A stretch of 64,000 nucleotides of DNA from Anoplolepis gracilipes. Taxonomy: Eukaryota; Arthropoda; Insecta; Hymenoptera; Formicidae. Positions within the stretch are counted from its first letter, which is position 1; each line of letters begins with the position of its first letter. A program made the position numbers and the translations under genes. This document shows positions 11,182-20,989 of this stretch, one piece after another. Under the pieces are notes generated by a model. That model worked only from the letters and a program-made list of their open reading frames with translations, was not told where the DNA came from and made no database searches. The stretch lies in contig NW_027328669.1 of assembly GCF_047496725.1 (NCBI RefSeq), forward strand, positions 660,001-724,000. Reading direction: 5' to 3'.

Positions 11182-13071
11182 GACAAAGTCAAGAGTGCCG
11201 TTGGAAATAGTTAGAGAGCAGCAAAAAATAAAAAAGATAAATTTTTTAAAGTATTTTTGAAAATTTTTTAATTATTTTTTTAAAAATTATAGTAAAAGAT
11301 GAGAAAAAATATTTAGCAAAAAAATGATTGCATGGCGACATAGACATACAAACATCTGTATTTGTTACTATAAAATATGAAAAAATAATTTAATCTGTGT
11401 ACCTATATGGGTTTTGAATTAAGAAAATTAGAAAATATAGCGATACATGTGCGTATCTATGTATATGTTGCCATGCGGTTTTTTTGCTGAATTATTTTTC
11501 AGATTTAGAAAAATATTAGTAATAAAATAATAACCAACGCGTAATTTAATATGTTACTGTTATTTGCAAATGTGCGAATTGCAAATAATAATAATATATT
11601 GAATCATACGCTGTTTACTTTTTCGTCATATATGGTTTTCCTTTAAACTATCAGAAATATTTGAACACATATATTTACACATGTACACGCACCGGCATAA
11701 ATGGTGTCCGTCGGTAAATGTGTATGTACGTACGTGTATGACAACCGAGAGCGTCTCATAAACATGCAGCGCGTACGCACGTGTCACTTGAAGCGCGGCG
11801 GAGTTCATGTAGCGGAGGAGAAAAAAGTGGGAGGCAATCCGATGTTGCATCCTTAGCGCAAGCCGCACGATCGAGAGAGAAAGCATGACAAGACGTGATG
11901 CCGATTAGTGGTGTCCTGTAGCACTGCCTCACTCACTCTACGCTTGAATGCAGGAGGAATGAGCGAGAGAGCTATAGGACACCGCGTTGTCTCTATATGC
12001 GTCTCGTTCGCTCTCGCGCTTATGTCATGTTTTCTTTCCTATTCCTTCAAGAAACGTGGCTGAACCCTGCGCATCGAATGCCGGCATTCGTAAAATTATA
12101 ATTATATTATATAAATATTAGAAGTTCGGTTTCATATACATATAGCAAAAAAACATATGATTATTCTAATTAAATATTAATTTATTTATGATTGCGTATT
12201 TTTTTTTCTATTTATGTAAAAAAATTTGGTAAAAAATATATATACATGTATCATTATGAGTAATTTTGAGATTCACTAGAACAGTAATTGTAAACTTGCA
12301 TCCGTTTGTAATTAAATTTATAATTACATATAAATAAATGTGTAGAAATGATAATTCGTGATATAAAATATTTTTCGTAATTGTATTATTACAAAACTCA
12401 AATTTTAAATTCCCGATAAAAAATTTCTTATGTATAGTTATGCAGAATTGAATATTATTATACAGGATTCAACACAATTGTGTAAAAATATGTATAATTA
12501 TTATAGATAACACCGTATAAAACGTTACGTATATTTATATATAAATGGATTGACAGCTACAATTAGAATTATGTATATGTAAGCTTATACATACTTATAC
12601 ACAATGCCTGCAACATTTTATGTATAATTATTAATAATTATATATAATTATATATAAAATAGACAAATTTCGTATATAAATTTGTATAATTAGATACGAC
12701 TATTTTTGTCTGATTATATATAAAAATGTATTACCGGTTTATAATACAATATCGATATCTGATCGAATTCATGGTTTGTCATAAATGAACCAACGAGCAT
12801 TTAACTGTAAATTTACAATACTTGTATAAAAATGTAACTAATTTAGGGAAGATAACGTTATGCTGCGTAATATTACAAAAATTGAGATATCTTCATAAAA
12901 TTTTTTTAAATATTAATGATTAAATTATACATATATTAATATTAAATATTAATTTAAAGTAAATAAGTAAGTAAAAACTCTATTCATTTTCTCTCTTTTT
13001 TTATTTATTTTGATAAATACATATATATATATTTTTATATATAATTATATATAAAATATAAAATAAAAAAA

Positions 13072-13075
<4 letters not shown>
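11182..13075. other. Mostly AT-rich intergenic DNA with one GC-richer island
   Basis: The island at about 11680-12080 contains an inverted pair, GGTGTCCTGTAGC (11909-11921) against GCTATAGGACACC (11972-11984). The rest is AT-rich simple sequence. No gene supported. Confidence 0.5.

Positions 13076-13128
<53 letters not shown>
13076..13128. repeat. TA microsatellite next to mariner terminus
   Basis: Long TA run directly abutting CAGGGTGTCCC at 13129, as expected for a mariner-type element that targets TA. Confidence 0.9.
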
Positions 13129-13131
<3 letters not shown>

Positions 13132-13532
13132 GGTGTCCCATAATTCGCGAACCACCCGTTACGTGCAGGTAGAGTAGGTTAAACTGAGTAGAAAAGTTAT
13201 GTGCCATTTTGCAATTTTCGCAATAATTAATAAGATATTAATTATAAGAGATCAGCCAATCGACACCCGGCAAGAGCGCGCCGGCGAAGCGGGCACGAAG
13301 AAGTCTCCCACTGTTACTCGATACTAGGCGCGCCGGCGAAGCGGGAGGCGGAACGCTCTGCATTGACAATCTGAAGAGTCACACACATAGTGCGCGCTTC
13401 GTTTAATGGCGTCTGACTTTTTCAGTTGTCAGTATGTACGAGCGGCGTGTAAAAATGTTAGAAATAAATAAATAATAAATAATGAAATAATGAATATTAG
13501 AGCAATAGAAATTATTTTAAAATAATAAAATC

Positions 13533-13638
13533 GAAAAGACTTTGTTATACAAATACAAATTCGAAATATGAAAGGCTATTAATAAAAGTTTGAAAGCCCT
13601 TTATACCCGAATTTGTATTTGTATATCAGAGTCTTTCC
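13533..13638. repeat. Short hairpin element
   Basis: Imperfect inverted repeat of about 30 bp: ATACAAATACAAATTCG (13547-13563) against CGAATTTGTATTTGTAT (13608-13624), with a loop of about 45 bp. Possibly a tiny MITE inside the mariner region. Confidence 0.75.
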
Positions 13639-13740
13639 AATTATTATTATAAAATAATTTTTAATTATAATATTTAACATTTATTCCTAGTTTTCTCTAT
13701 TGTGCTCAGAGTCTAACGCTGAAGTTTTGCATCAAAAAAT

Positions 13741-13792
13741 TATTTTCTCTCTCTCTCTCTCTCTCTCTTCCCCTCTCTCTCTTGTACGCGCG
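13741..13792. repeat. CT-rich microsatellite
   Basis: CT run interrupted by CCCC, then TCTCTC, ending in alternating CGCGCACG. Confidence 0.9.
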
Positions 13793-13844
13793 CACGCAGC
13801 AAATTAATAAAAATATAAATAAATTAAATAAATAAATAAAAAAT

Positions 13845-13930
13845 GTGCTATCGTTTCCTCACCACCTTGCGGTAGATAGCAAGGCGCATTTTTTTTATAG
13901 TGGTATCCCCAATAGGTCTAATCCACTCAT
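13845..13930. other. Two-hairpin motif with a T8 tract, shared with hAT elements A and C
   Basis: Reading plus: a stem GCTATC/GATAGC, then AAGGCGCA, a run of eight T, then a second stem AGTGG/CCACT around a conserved loop (TCCCC, then TAGG). The same order and spacing occurs at 2834-2927, 5519-5612 (inverted), 52263-52350 and 55420-55515 (inverted) in the two hAT elements. There the first stem is CAATAG/CTATTG, so paired positions have changed together. It lies just after the transposase stop codon in both superfamilies. Function unknown. Confidence 0.7.
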
Positions 13931-13939
13931 TATTTAAAG

Positions 13940-15159
13940 CTAAAATTGTTCGAAGTGCCTTCCTCGTTCTCGTACACAGAGTTCGGCCCTTCGAATAATA
14001 TTGCGCATTGCGCGATACGCCATATCGGGCGTGATGGTATTAAAAGCTGCGAGAATTGCTTCTCGCATTTCCGCTTCTGTACCATTACGCCGGTGTTCGA
14101 CCAAATCTTTGATATATCCCCATACAAAATAATCTAATACATTTAGATCTGGCGATCGCGGCGGCCAGATGATTGGGCCACCTCGACCCATCCACTTGTC
14201 CGGATAATGCGCGTTTAAAAATTCGCGTGCCTGTCGCGAAAAATGTGCAGGTGCCCCGTCGTGCTGGAAAATTAGTTGCGCTCTTGCGCGGAGGGGAATA
14301 TTTTCCAAAAGTACAGGCAATTGATTTTGGAGGAAATTTGTATATGTTTCTCCATTTAAACAAGGTGGTAGAAAGTAGGGACCAATCTGAAAATTGCCGA
14401 AATAAATAATTTAGTGAAGCTGCAAGAAAAAATTTTTTTAGATTACTCTGTAAATTTATTACTTACGATTTCGTTCGCCGTTATTTCTGCCCATACATTA
14501 ATTGCCCAACGATATTGAAAAGCGTGTTCTCGAATGGCGTGCGGATTTTCTTCCGCCCATAATAAAAAATTACGTCTATTAAAAATACCGTTGGACGTGA
14601 AGGTGGTCTCATCGGTCCATAGAATGCGGTCGAGAAAAGAATCATCCCGCCGACATTGTGCAAGAAACCCTGTGCATGTTTCGTCGACTATTAATATTTA
14701 TTAAAAATAACAGGAAAATACATTAAATAAATAAATAAAAATACCTTCACAAAAATAGATGCGTGGTTCTCGGTCTCTCGGCAAAAGTTGCTGTACTCGT
14801 TGAAAATGAAATGGATGTAATCCATTTTGGCGCAAGATACGATGCACTATGTTTCGCGAGAGACCAAGCATCCTAGCCAAACAGTGCACACTAATCTGAG
14901 GATTATCCTCCACTGCTCCGAGAACCCTCTCCTCATTATTTACACCATACTGCATTGGTGCACCAGCAGTTTGGCGATTTGCTACCAAAACTCCCGTTTC
15001 TCGTGCGCGTTGTATACACCTTAAAATCACTAAGTGATTGGGATGTCGTTCACGCTCGGGAAATTGCTCCGCGTACGAACGCGCCGCGGCACGTGCATTT
15101 TTCCCGGCCATTCCGTACGTGATAATCATATCCGTATATTCCACGGCAGTATAACTCAT
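13940..15159 (-). CDS. Mariner-like DDE transposase, three exons, apparently intact
   Basis: Exons on the minus strand are 15159-14745, 14687-14467 and 14386-13940. The introns are 57 and 80 bp with GT..AG ends (GTATTT..AATAG and GTAAGT..TTCAG). Spliced length is 1083 nt, 360 residues, with no stop or frameshift. Exon 1 carries the DUF4817-type helix-turn-helix region (YTDMIITYG, ARAAARSYAEQFPERERHP, then QISVHCLARMLGLSRNIVHR). The catalytic core reads ILWTDETTF (first Asp), FQHDGAPAHFS (second Asp) and RSPDLNVLDYFVWG (third Asp), with 36 residues between the second and third Asp. The start is ATG at 15159; the upstream open frame has no homology-like content. The other DDE copy at 55880-56759 is decayed, so this is the only candidate active gene of the family here. 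Confidence 0.88.
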
Positions 15160-15257
15160 TTTCGTACGACAATATTTCTTGCGAAACGTACACGTAGGAG
15201 ACTGAGCAACTACTAATGTGGAGTAACGAATAAATCGAAAAATTGAACGTTGAATTT

Positions 15258-15412
15258 TGTTTTCTATTTGCTTCAAACGTTGGTGCCGCGCGGCGGCTTG
15301 TCTTTCACATCTAAGGAATACCGCCGCGCGATATATAAAGATAAGCCGCCGCGCGATATATAAAGATAAGCCGCCGCGCGGCACCAACGTTTGAAGCAAA
15401 TAGAAAACAAAA
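15258..15412. repeat. Palindrome with duplicated TATA-like units upstream of the transposase
   Basis: A 41-bp arm (15258-15298) is the reverse complement of 15372-15412. Between them the 24-26 bp unit GCGCGATATATAAAGATAAG occurs twice. On the minus strand the region sits about 100-250 bp before the transposase start and reads as repeated TATA-like boxes in a GC-rich stem. Confidence 0.8.
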
Positions 15413-15415
15413 TTC

Positions 15416-15677
15416 GTCCGCGCTCTACAATGTTACCGATGCCACGCGCGTGGCCACGTGCAGGCTGTATGAATTGCGGCGGACAGGAGCCAACAGTGCT
15501 ACCGCCGCGGCGAGACCGGGCATGCTGTCTCGGACTGCATCAAACAGCCCAACTGCCTGGTCTGCAAGGAGAGGGGGCTCCCGGCGGGCCACAAAGCCGC
15601 ATTCCCCTAAAAAGAAAAAGGTGAAAACAACTCCCTCTTCGGGTGGAGAGGAGGTGGCCCTGCCCTTCACCTCTCCC
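15416..15677 (+). pseudogene. LINE-2 ORF1, zinc-knuckle part
   Basis: Frame 2 reads a retroviral-type knuckle with its second Cys replaced by Arg (CYRRGETGHAVSDC), then CLVCKERGLPAGHKAAF. A one-base slip near 15605 moves the frame to a Lys-rich tail (SPKKKKVKTT) that runs to the insertion point of R1-1 and continues in frame at 20705. ORF1 proteins of R1-type LINEs bind the element RNA. Confidence 0.75.
15660..15677. repeat. Target-site duplication of R1-1, left copy (18 bp)
   Basis: CTGCCCTTCACCTCTCCC, identical to 20687-20704. Confidence 0.93.
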
Positions 15678-15834
15678 CCTCGTGGGCACACCTTGACGTG
15701 GTGAGGGGGCTCTAGTAACCGAAAGGTGAAGCCAACGTGACAGCATTGCCACGAGCCGGTGTTAGCTTGCTGAACGAATGGCTCCTATGTGGCAAGCGCA
15801 CTTTGTGCGTAGTTTGGACGGTCGCCGGCCGTCC

Positions 15835-15866
<32 letters not shown>

Positions 15867-16360
15867 TTCTCTCCCTCCCAATTTTCATGCGGGTGCTCCC
15901 GCGGGATGAGGGTGCGGAGCGGTGGGTGCTCTTGCCGTGAAGCGTCCCTCAGTGGGGAAAAGTGGGAGCCGGTCGGGACCCTCGCCCGAAGGACTGGATG
16001 GGTGACTCAGTCACCCGCCGGGCCAAAGGCGGGGACCACCCCGATCCCAGTGACTCCCACGTGTGAGTGTGTGTGTGCGTGTGATTAATTCTCCATTTAT
16101 TTTCAGGAACTTTATTTTCAGGTACAATCGAGTTTTAGATGTTGCCGTCCGTGGCTTCGTCGGCTTGGGCGGTCGTTAGGTCATCGTTGTCGTCGCGGTC
16201 GCTTTCGTCGAGGTCGGGCCCATAACGTCTAAAGACTAAGGTGTTAGGAACTGTGCTTAGGGTCTGCATGATCGCGTAGACGTAAAATGTCGCGGTCGCG
16301 AACGGTCCGTCCCGGGATACCTGCCGTCCTCCCGGAGTATCTAGGCTTGGCGGCGTAAAG

Positions 16361-16987
16361 GTGGCTCTACGTTGCTCGACCACCTCTTCCACCGTACTCG
16401 TGGGAACAGATATGGTGTACAAAAATAAAATCTTCGACGTGGTGAGGAGGAGTGCCCGCCTGGCCGACCGCTTCCGGTCTGGCGCGGCCGCGAGTAGGGA
16501 AGCGCGGGGTGTCTCCGTCGTTGAATCGCGGGTCTGCTCGACCGCGTGCTCGGTGGCGGCTTCCGCCTCCTCGAGAGCGCCTCACCGAGCTGTGCGCGGG
16601 CGGGCCCGTGACACAATACGCGATGGCGCACAGCCCCGAGATTGCGGCCTTCCTGCCGCTAGAACCGCGTTAGTGAATCGCGAAGCAACCGGGATTAGAG
16701 CCGCGTAAGTCGTATTAGAGCGATGTTTCATTACTACGATTAGGTCAGCGTCGGTCAATTTAGCGCGAGAATCGGAGACCGGCGTCAAACAAATAGCGCG
16801 CGAGATAGAAAAGCCCGCGATCAGGCCCGCGATTAGACCCGCGCTTAGATCCGCGAACATTGCGACAACGGTGCGAAAGACGGTTAGATTCGCGGACCCA
16901 ACCCCACCCCACACAGCGAGTGGCCCGGCGCCACAGGAATTAGGTAGGATAAGCTCTAGCTTAGGTAGTGCGTCCACGGGTGTTAGG
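16361..16987 (+). pseudogene. Residual ORF1-like frame of R1-1
   Basis: Frame 2 is open here except for one TAA at 16706-16708 and leads straight into ORF2 in the same frame. It has protein-like content (VYKNKIFDVVRRSARLADRF, SVNLARESETGVKQIAREIE) but no knuckle motif. It may be a shortened ORF1 or an N-terminal extension of ORF2; I cannot tell. Confidence 0.4.
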
Positions 16988-19900
16988 ATGCTGCAGCTGA
17001 ACATGCGACGTTCGGCTGTAGTAACGGGTGAGGTACGTCAACTCGTAGTCGAAAAGCGACTTGACGTCTTATTATTGCAGGAACCACACGTCGGGAAGCA
17101 GGGTTCGGGTTACACAGTCGTAGGATTAGGCATAGGGATGAAGGTTGCCGCAGTGCGCTCACAACGTCCGTGGGCAGCAGTGGTAATCTGCAATCCCAAT
17201 TTAGATACGGTTTTCGTCTCGCAGCTTAGCACTACGCATTGTGTCTGCGTGGAAGTGCGGGCCCCCAGCTTCTCCTTCTACGTTGTCTCGTACTACTTCC
17301 AGTTTACAGCGACGAGATTGAGAAGCACCTCAGCCACCTCGAAACGGTGCTTCGTTCACTGAGGGGGGAGAGACTTATTATAGGTGTAGACGCCAATGCT
17401 CGATCGTCACTCTGGGGTCCCCAAGAGACAGACGATAGAGGTGCCAGATTCGAGGACCTCATCAGGGCATTTGGCATGTCAGTGGTCAACGATGCTGGAC
17501 AGCCGCCCACCTTTTGGACGACAAGGGGTTCGTCATTCATCGACGTAACCTTGACGTCGCCCTCCATGAACAAGTTCATCTGTGACTGGAAGGTAAGGTG
17601 TGACTGGACCACCAGTGACCACAGGGCCGTGGACATAAGATTGAGATTGCCGAAAGAGTCAGGTGCCGATCGGGGCGCTGGGAACACGAGGTTCGACACA
17701 AGTCGGGCCGACTGGGAACGGTTCTCTGTCACCCTGACAGATCTTTCAAGATCGCAACTGAAGGCTATCGATCTGTGCTCCACAATAGAAGTAGAGAAAA
17801 TGGCAGAAACGCTCACAGTGGTGCTCACGGAGACCTGTGCTGCGTCAATGCCCAGGAAGCGCAAATTTAGGAAGTCCAACCCGTGGTGGACTAAAAAACT
17901 AACGATAGTCAAGAAAAAGATATATAGGCTGCGTCGTGCCCTTCAGGGAGGGCGAGAGGACCCTACTTACCTCCGGGTACTGCTGGAGTATCGTTCTTCG
18001 CAAAGGCAGTACTGTAGGGGGGTGAAACGGGCGAAACTCGCAAGCTGGCGGAAGTTCGTCACATCGCACGGCAACCAGGAGCCCTGGGGCTTCGTTTACA
18101 AGCAACAGGCGAGCAAACTCCAGGTTGAGAGGGTGCTAAGCACACTCCGGTGTGGTGAATATTCCACAAAGTCACTAGGGGAGACCGCTAGTTACCTCCT
18201 GGATGTGCACATCCCAGATGACCGGGAGATAGAAGACACGCTCGAACAGCGTGAAATTAGAAACGCATGCAGGGTCGCTCCCGATACAGCCGACGCCTCT
18301 TTCTTCACAGAGGCGGAAATGGCTCGCGCGGTGAAGACTTTTAAAAATAATAAAGCTCCGGGTTTAGATCTAGTCGAGGTCGCCGTACTCAAGGCGGCCT
18401 GTAAAATAATCCCCGGTCAGTTAGTTAGGCTTTTTAACGGGTGTCTCCAGTGGGGCGTCTTTCCTTCTGTCTGGAAGGAGGGTTCACTCCGAATCCTGCT
18501 GAAAGGCGAAGACAAGGACGAGAGAGACCCGAAATCCTACAGACCCATATGTCTCCTCTCCGTAGTAGGAAAACTTTTCGAAAAGCTTATAAAAGCTCGT
18601 CTGCTAAACACGTTACTGGCACCGGGGAAGGTCTCTGGTCGACAATTCGGGTTCATGCCCGGAAGGTCGACGGAGGAAGCTGTCGTGGAGTTGCGACGGA
18701 TGGTCTCTACCTCCGAAAGGAGGTACGCCGTTGCGCTTCTCTTCGACATTTCCGGGGTTTTTGACAATGTCTGGTGGCCCCTTGTGTTAGATAGTCTTAA
18801 GAAACGGGATTGTCCGTGTAATATCTTCGAAGTACTCCGGAGTTACTTTAGCGATCGAAGTGTAAAAATTTCTCTTAGCTCCGCGGAAGTGTCCAAGCGG
18901 GCCGAGAGGGGGTGCTCTCAGGGTTCCGTTTTGGGCCCGGCCTGCTGGAACCTCATGTTTGATGGCCTATTGAGAGTACTGGAAGACGTGATTCCAGATA
19001 GATTCGCCGCGTACGCGGACGACCTCGTGGTCGTCATAAACGGAAACTCGCGAAGGGAACTCGAGACAGAAGGCCAACGTGTAGTTAACATAATAACAGA
19101 ATGGTGTAGGTCCGCGAAACTTCAGATTTCCGAGCGTAAAACTGAAGCCATCATTCTGAAATCCGACGCGATCGCGAAAAACCCGATAGGTAGACGGGGA
19201 GGAGCACGACCGGATAGGAAGCGAAAAACAAATAGGAAAACCGTCGACTTCGAGAATAGACCGCCAATTATTAAAATCGGAGAAACAAAAATAGGGTTTA
19301 AGCGAACGGTTAGGTATCTTGGCGTCTACCTGGATAAAAATTTAAAGGTTAGATCGCACTGTGAATACTTAAACAGCAAAGTCGGGCCGCTGTTCGAGAA
19401 GTTAGGTAGAGTAGCGAGAGCCCATTGGGGCCTGCGTTTTAGGACACTCCACAATCTACCGGGGCGTGTTCGCACCGACAGTGGCTTATGCCGCTGCGGG
19501 GTGGACCGACTTGTGTACGGAGAAAGATATTAGAATTCTGAAAGCCTTGCTGCGTCGAGTCTTAGATTCAATGACTGGCGCATACCGCACGGCCTCGTGG
19601 GAATCACTTTGCGTTGTCGGAGGAGCGACTCCTGTAGATATAGTTCTTCGCGAAGGTGCCGCGCGTTACAATGTTAGGTCGGGAAAAGACGCCAAGATCG
19701 GTAATATTGAGATCCCCGCCGGAACCGAAAGAAAAACCGCGATTGTAGGAATTAAAAACGAGGTGATAAATATGTGGCAGACCCGATGGAACTCTTCAAG
19801 TAAGGGTCGTACCACGTTCGCCTTCTTTAGGGACGTGCGAGATAGACTAGCTGCGCGTTCGTTGGAAATAAACCATTGGAGCACACAGGTCCTCACTGGA

Positions 19901-20167
19901 CACGGAGATTTTAGGGAAAGACTCGCGTCGTTAAGTCTCGTGGAAAGTGAAGTGTGCATTTGCGGAGGTGGAGTTGACTCAGTTCAGCACTTCTTGCTGG
20001 AATGTCCCCTCTTTGACGCGCAGAGAGAGATCCTGCGAAGCGTCGTACCGGAAGGTGAATGGCAATGGCCGGATATGGCACGCTTCTTCGTGTCAAGCCC
20101 AGAGGCCCTTTCCGTGTTCACCGATTTCTGCCGAGAATCCCTCTGGCTGAAGAGATACGAATCGTAG
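16988..20167 (+). pseudogene. R1-1 ORF2: endonuclease plus reverse transcriptase, two frameshifts
   Basis: ORF2 opens at ATG 16988 (MLQLNMRRSAVV). AP-type endonuclease motifs are present: LLLQEPH, GVDANARSSLWG and TSDHRAV. The reverse transcriptase follows at about 18340-19110 with NNKAPGLD, RPICLLSV, FDISGVFDNVWW (motif A), GCSQGSVLGP (motif B) and the intact catalytic YADDLVV. The C-terminal CICGGG...HFLLECP zinc motif ends the protein. The frame shifts near 17300 (frame 2 to 1) and near 19455 (back to 2); elsewhere it is open for over 2 kb. About 1,060 codons, the usual size for R1 ORF2. The enzyme nicks target DNA and copies the element RNA in place. Recently inactivated. Confidence 0.9.
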
Positions 20168-20686
20168 ATTATATATTAGCTAGGTCCGTTGTTCAACCGA
20201 AGAGATCGGAGCCTTCGGGTATGGGGGTGTGACCCCGTAATCTTCTCGGGACAACCACGCTCTCGAGCAGCGTTCGCGTCGCGTTAGATGAAATTAGGTA
20301 GGACTCCATTTACCTTGATACGCCCACCTATCCCACTATTCCCTCCGCCCGACAGGGTCATAAGCGTTCATCCAGATCGGGATGCAAATGGACAGGCCTC
20401 CCCGTGGTCCCCGTGGGCACGACGGATAAGATAGCGGGGTGAAGGAGTCGGATAGTGGCGAATGCCAGCCGGCGGAGTTTATGTCACCCTAAGGAAGGAA
20501 GGATGGGCTTATTTGTCGTGGCCAAACTGTCCATCCTGCACAAACGAACCAGCAGGCGCTACTGGATTTTTCCATTGCCCGTCTCGGGGCGGTTCCGATA
20601 GACAGTGGATGTAAAAATGTGGCGTATGCCTGAAAGGGCGAGGTAGCACGGGCCTTTCCCATTCGTGGGAACGGCTCACACATTAA

Positions 20687-20704
20687 CTGCCCTTCACCTC
20701 TCCC
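20687..20704. repeat. Target-site duplication of R1-1, right copy (18 bp)
   Basis: Identical to 15660-15677. Confidence 0.93.
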
Positions 20705-20989
20705 GAGGTGACCCCGGCACCACACAAGGGGGAGCCGAGCAAGGCTCAAAAGAAGAGGTCGGCGGAGCATGAACTTCCTCCCCAGATGTCACAGCCCGAC
20801 ACTATTGCTGTGGGAAAGAGGAAGCGTCTCCGAGAAGTTATCGGAGACGCCTCTAACAAGAATGAGATGGAGGTGGTGAAGGTGGTACAGGTCACACCTA
20901 ACACCCGCACCCCTGTCATGGAGGCAGAAGCGAGTGGCGGCAACTTAACCGCCGAATGCGGGGAGGGAGATCTCACTCACAATGAGTAG
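20705..20989 (+). pseudogene. LINE-2 ORF1, C-terminal part
   Basis: Continues the Lys-rich tail from 15677 in frame (EVTPAPHKGEPSKAQKKRS) and ends at TAG 20987-20989. Its last bases overlap the ORF2 start as ATGAGTAG, an arrangement typical of R1-type LINEs that reinitiate translation. Confidence 0.8.

Larger units (their letters stand above)
13129..15415 (-). mobile_element. Mariner-like (DUF4817-type) element, right terminus not found
   Basis: The left terminus CAGGGTGTCCCATAATT is typical of this insect group. The transposase (13940-15159) is on the minus strand. The expected reverse-complement terminus is absent on the right; instead a palindrome (15258-15412) is followed by LINE-2 from 15416. 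Either LINE-2 removed the right end, or the left terminus belongs to a separate fragment. Confidence 0.6.
15678..20686 (+). mobile_element. R1-clade LINE (R1-1), about 5 kb, nested in LINE-2 ORF1
   Basis: Flanked by an exact 18-bp duplication. It begins with CACCTTGACGTGGTGAGGGG, a start that is shared (one or two changes) with the ORF1-only LINE at 46631-48367, so the 5' end is probably complete. The 5' region contains a C9/T26 homopolymer at 15832-15868 and GC-rich leader sequence. ORF2 spans 16988-20167, and 520 bp of GC-rich 3' sequence without a poly-A tail follow. No clear ORF1 knuckles remain. Confidence 0.88.

Noticed and set aside
13129..13145. Complete mariner with both termini
   Set aside because: Only the left-type terminus was found; no reverse-complement partner before LINE-2 at 15416.
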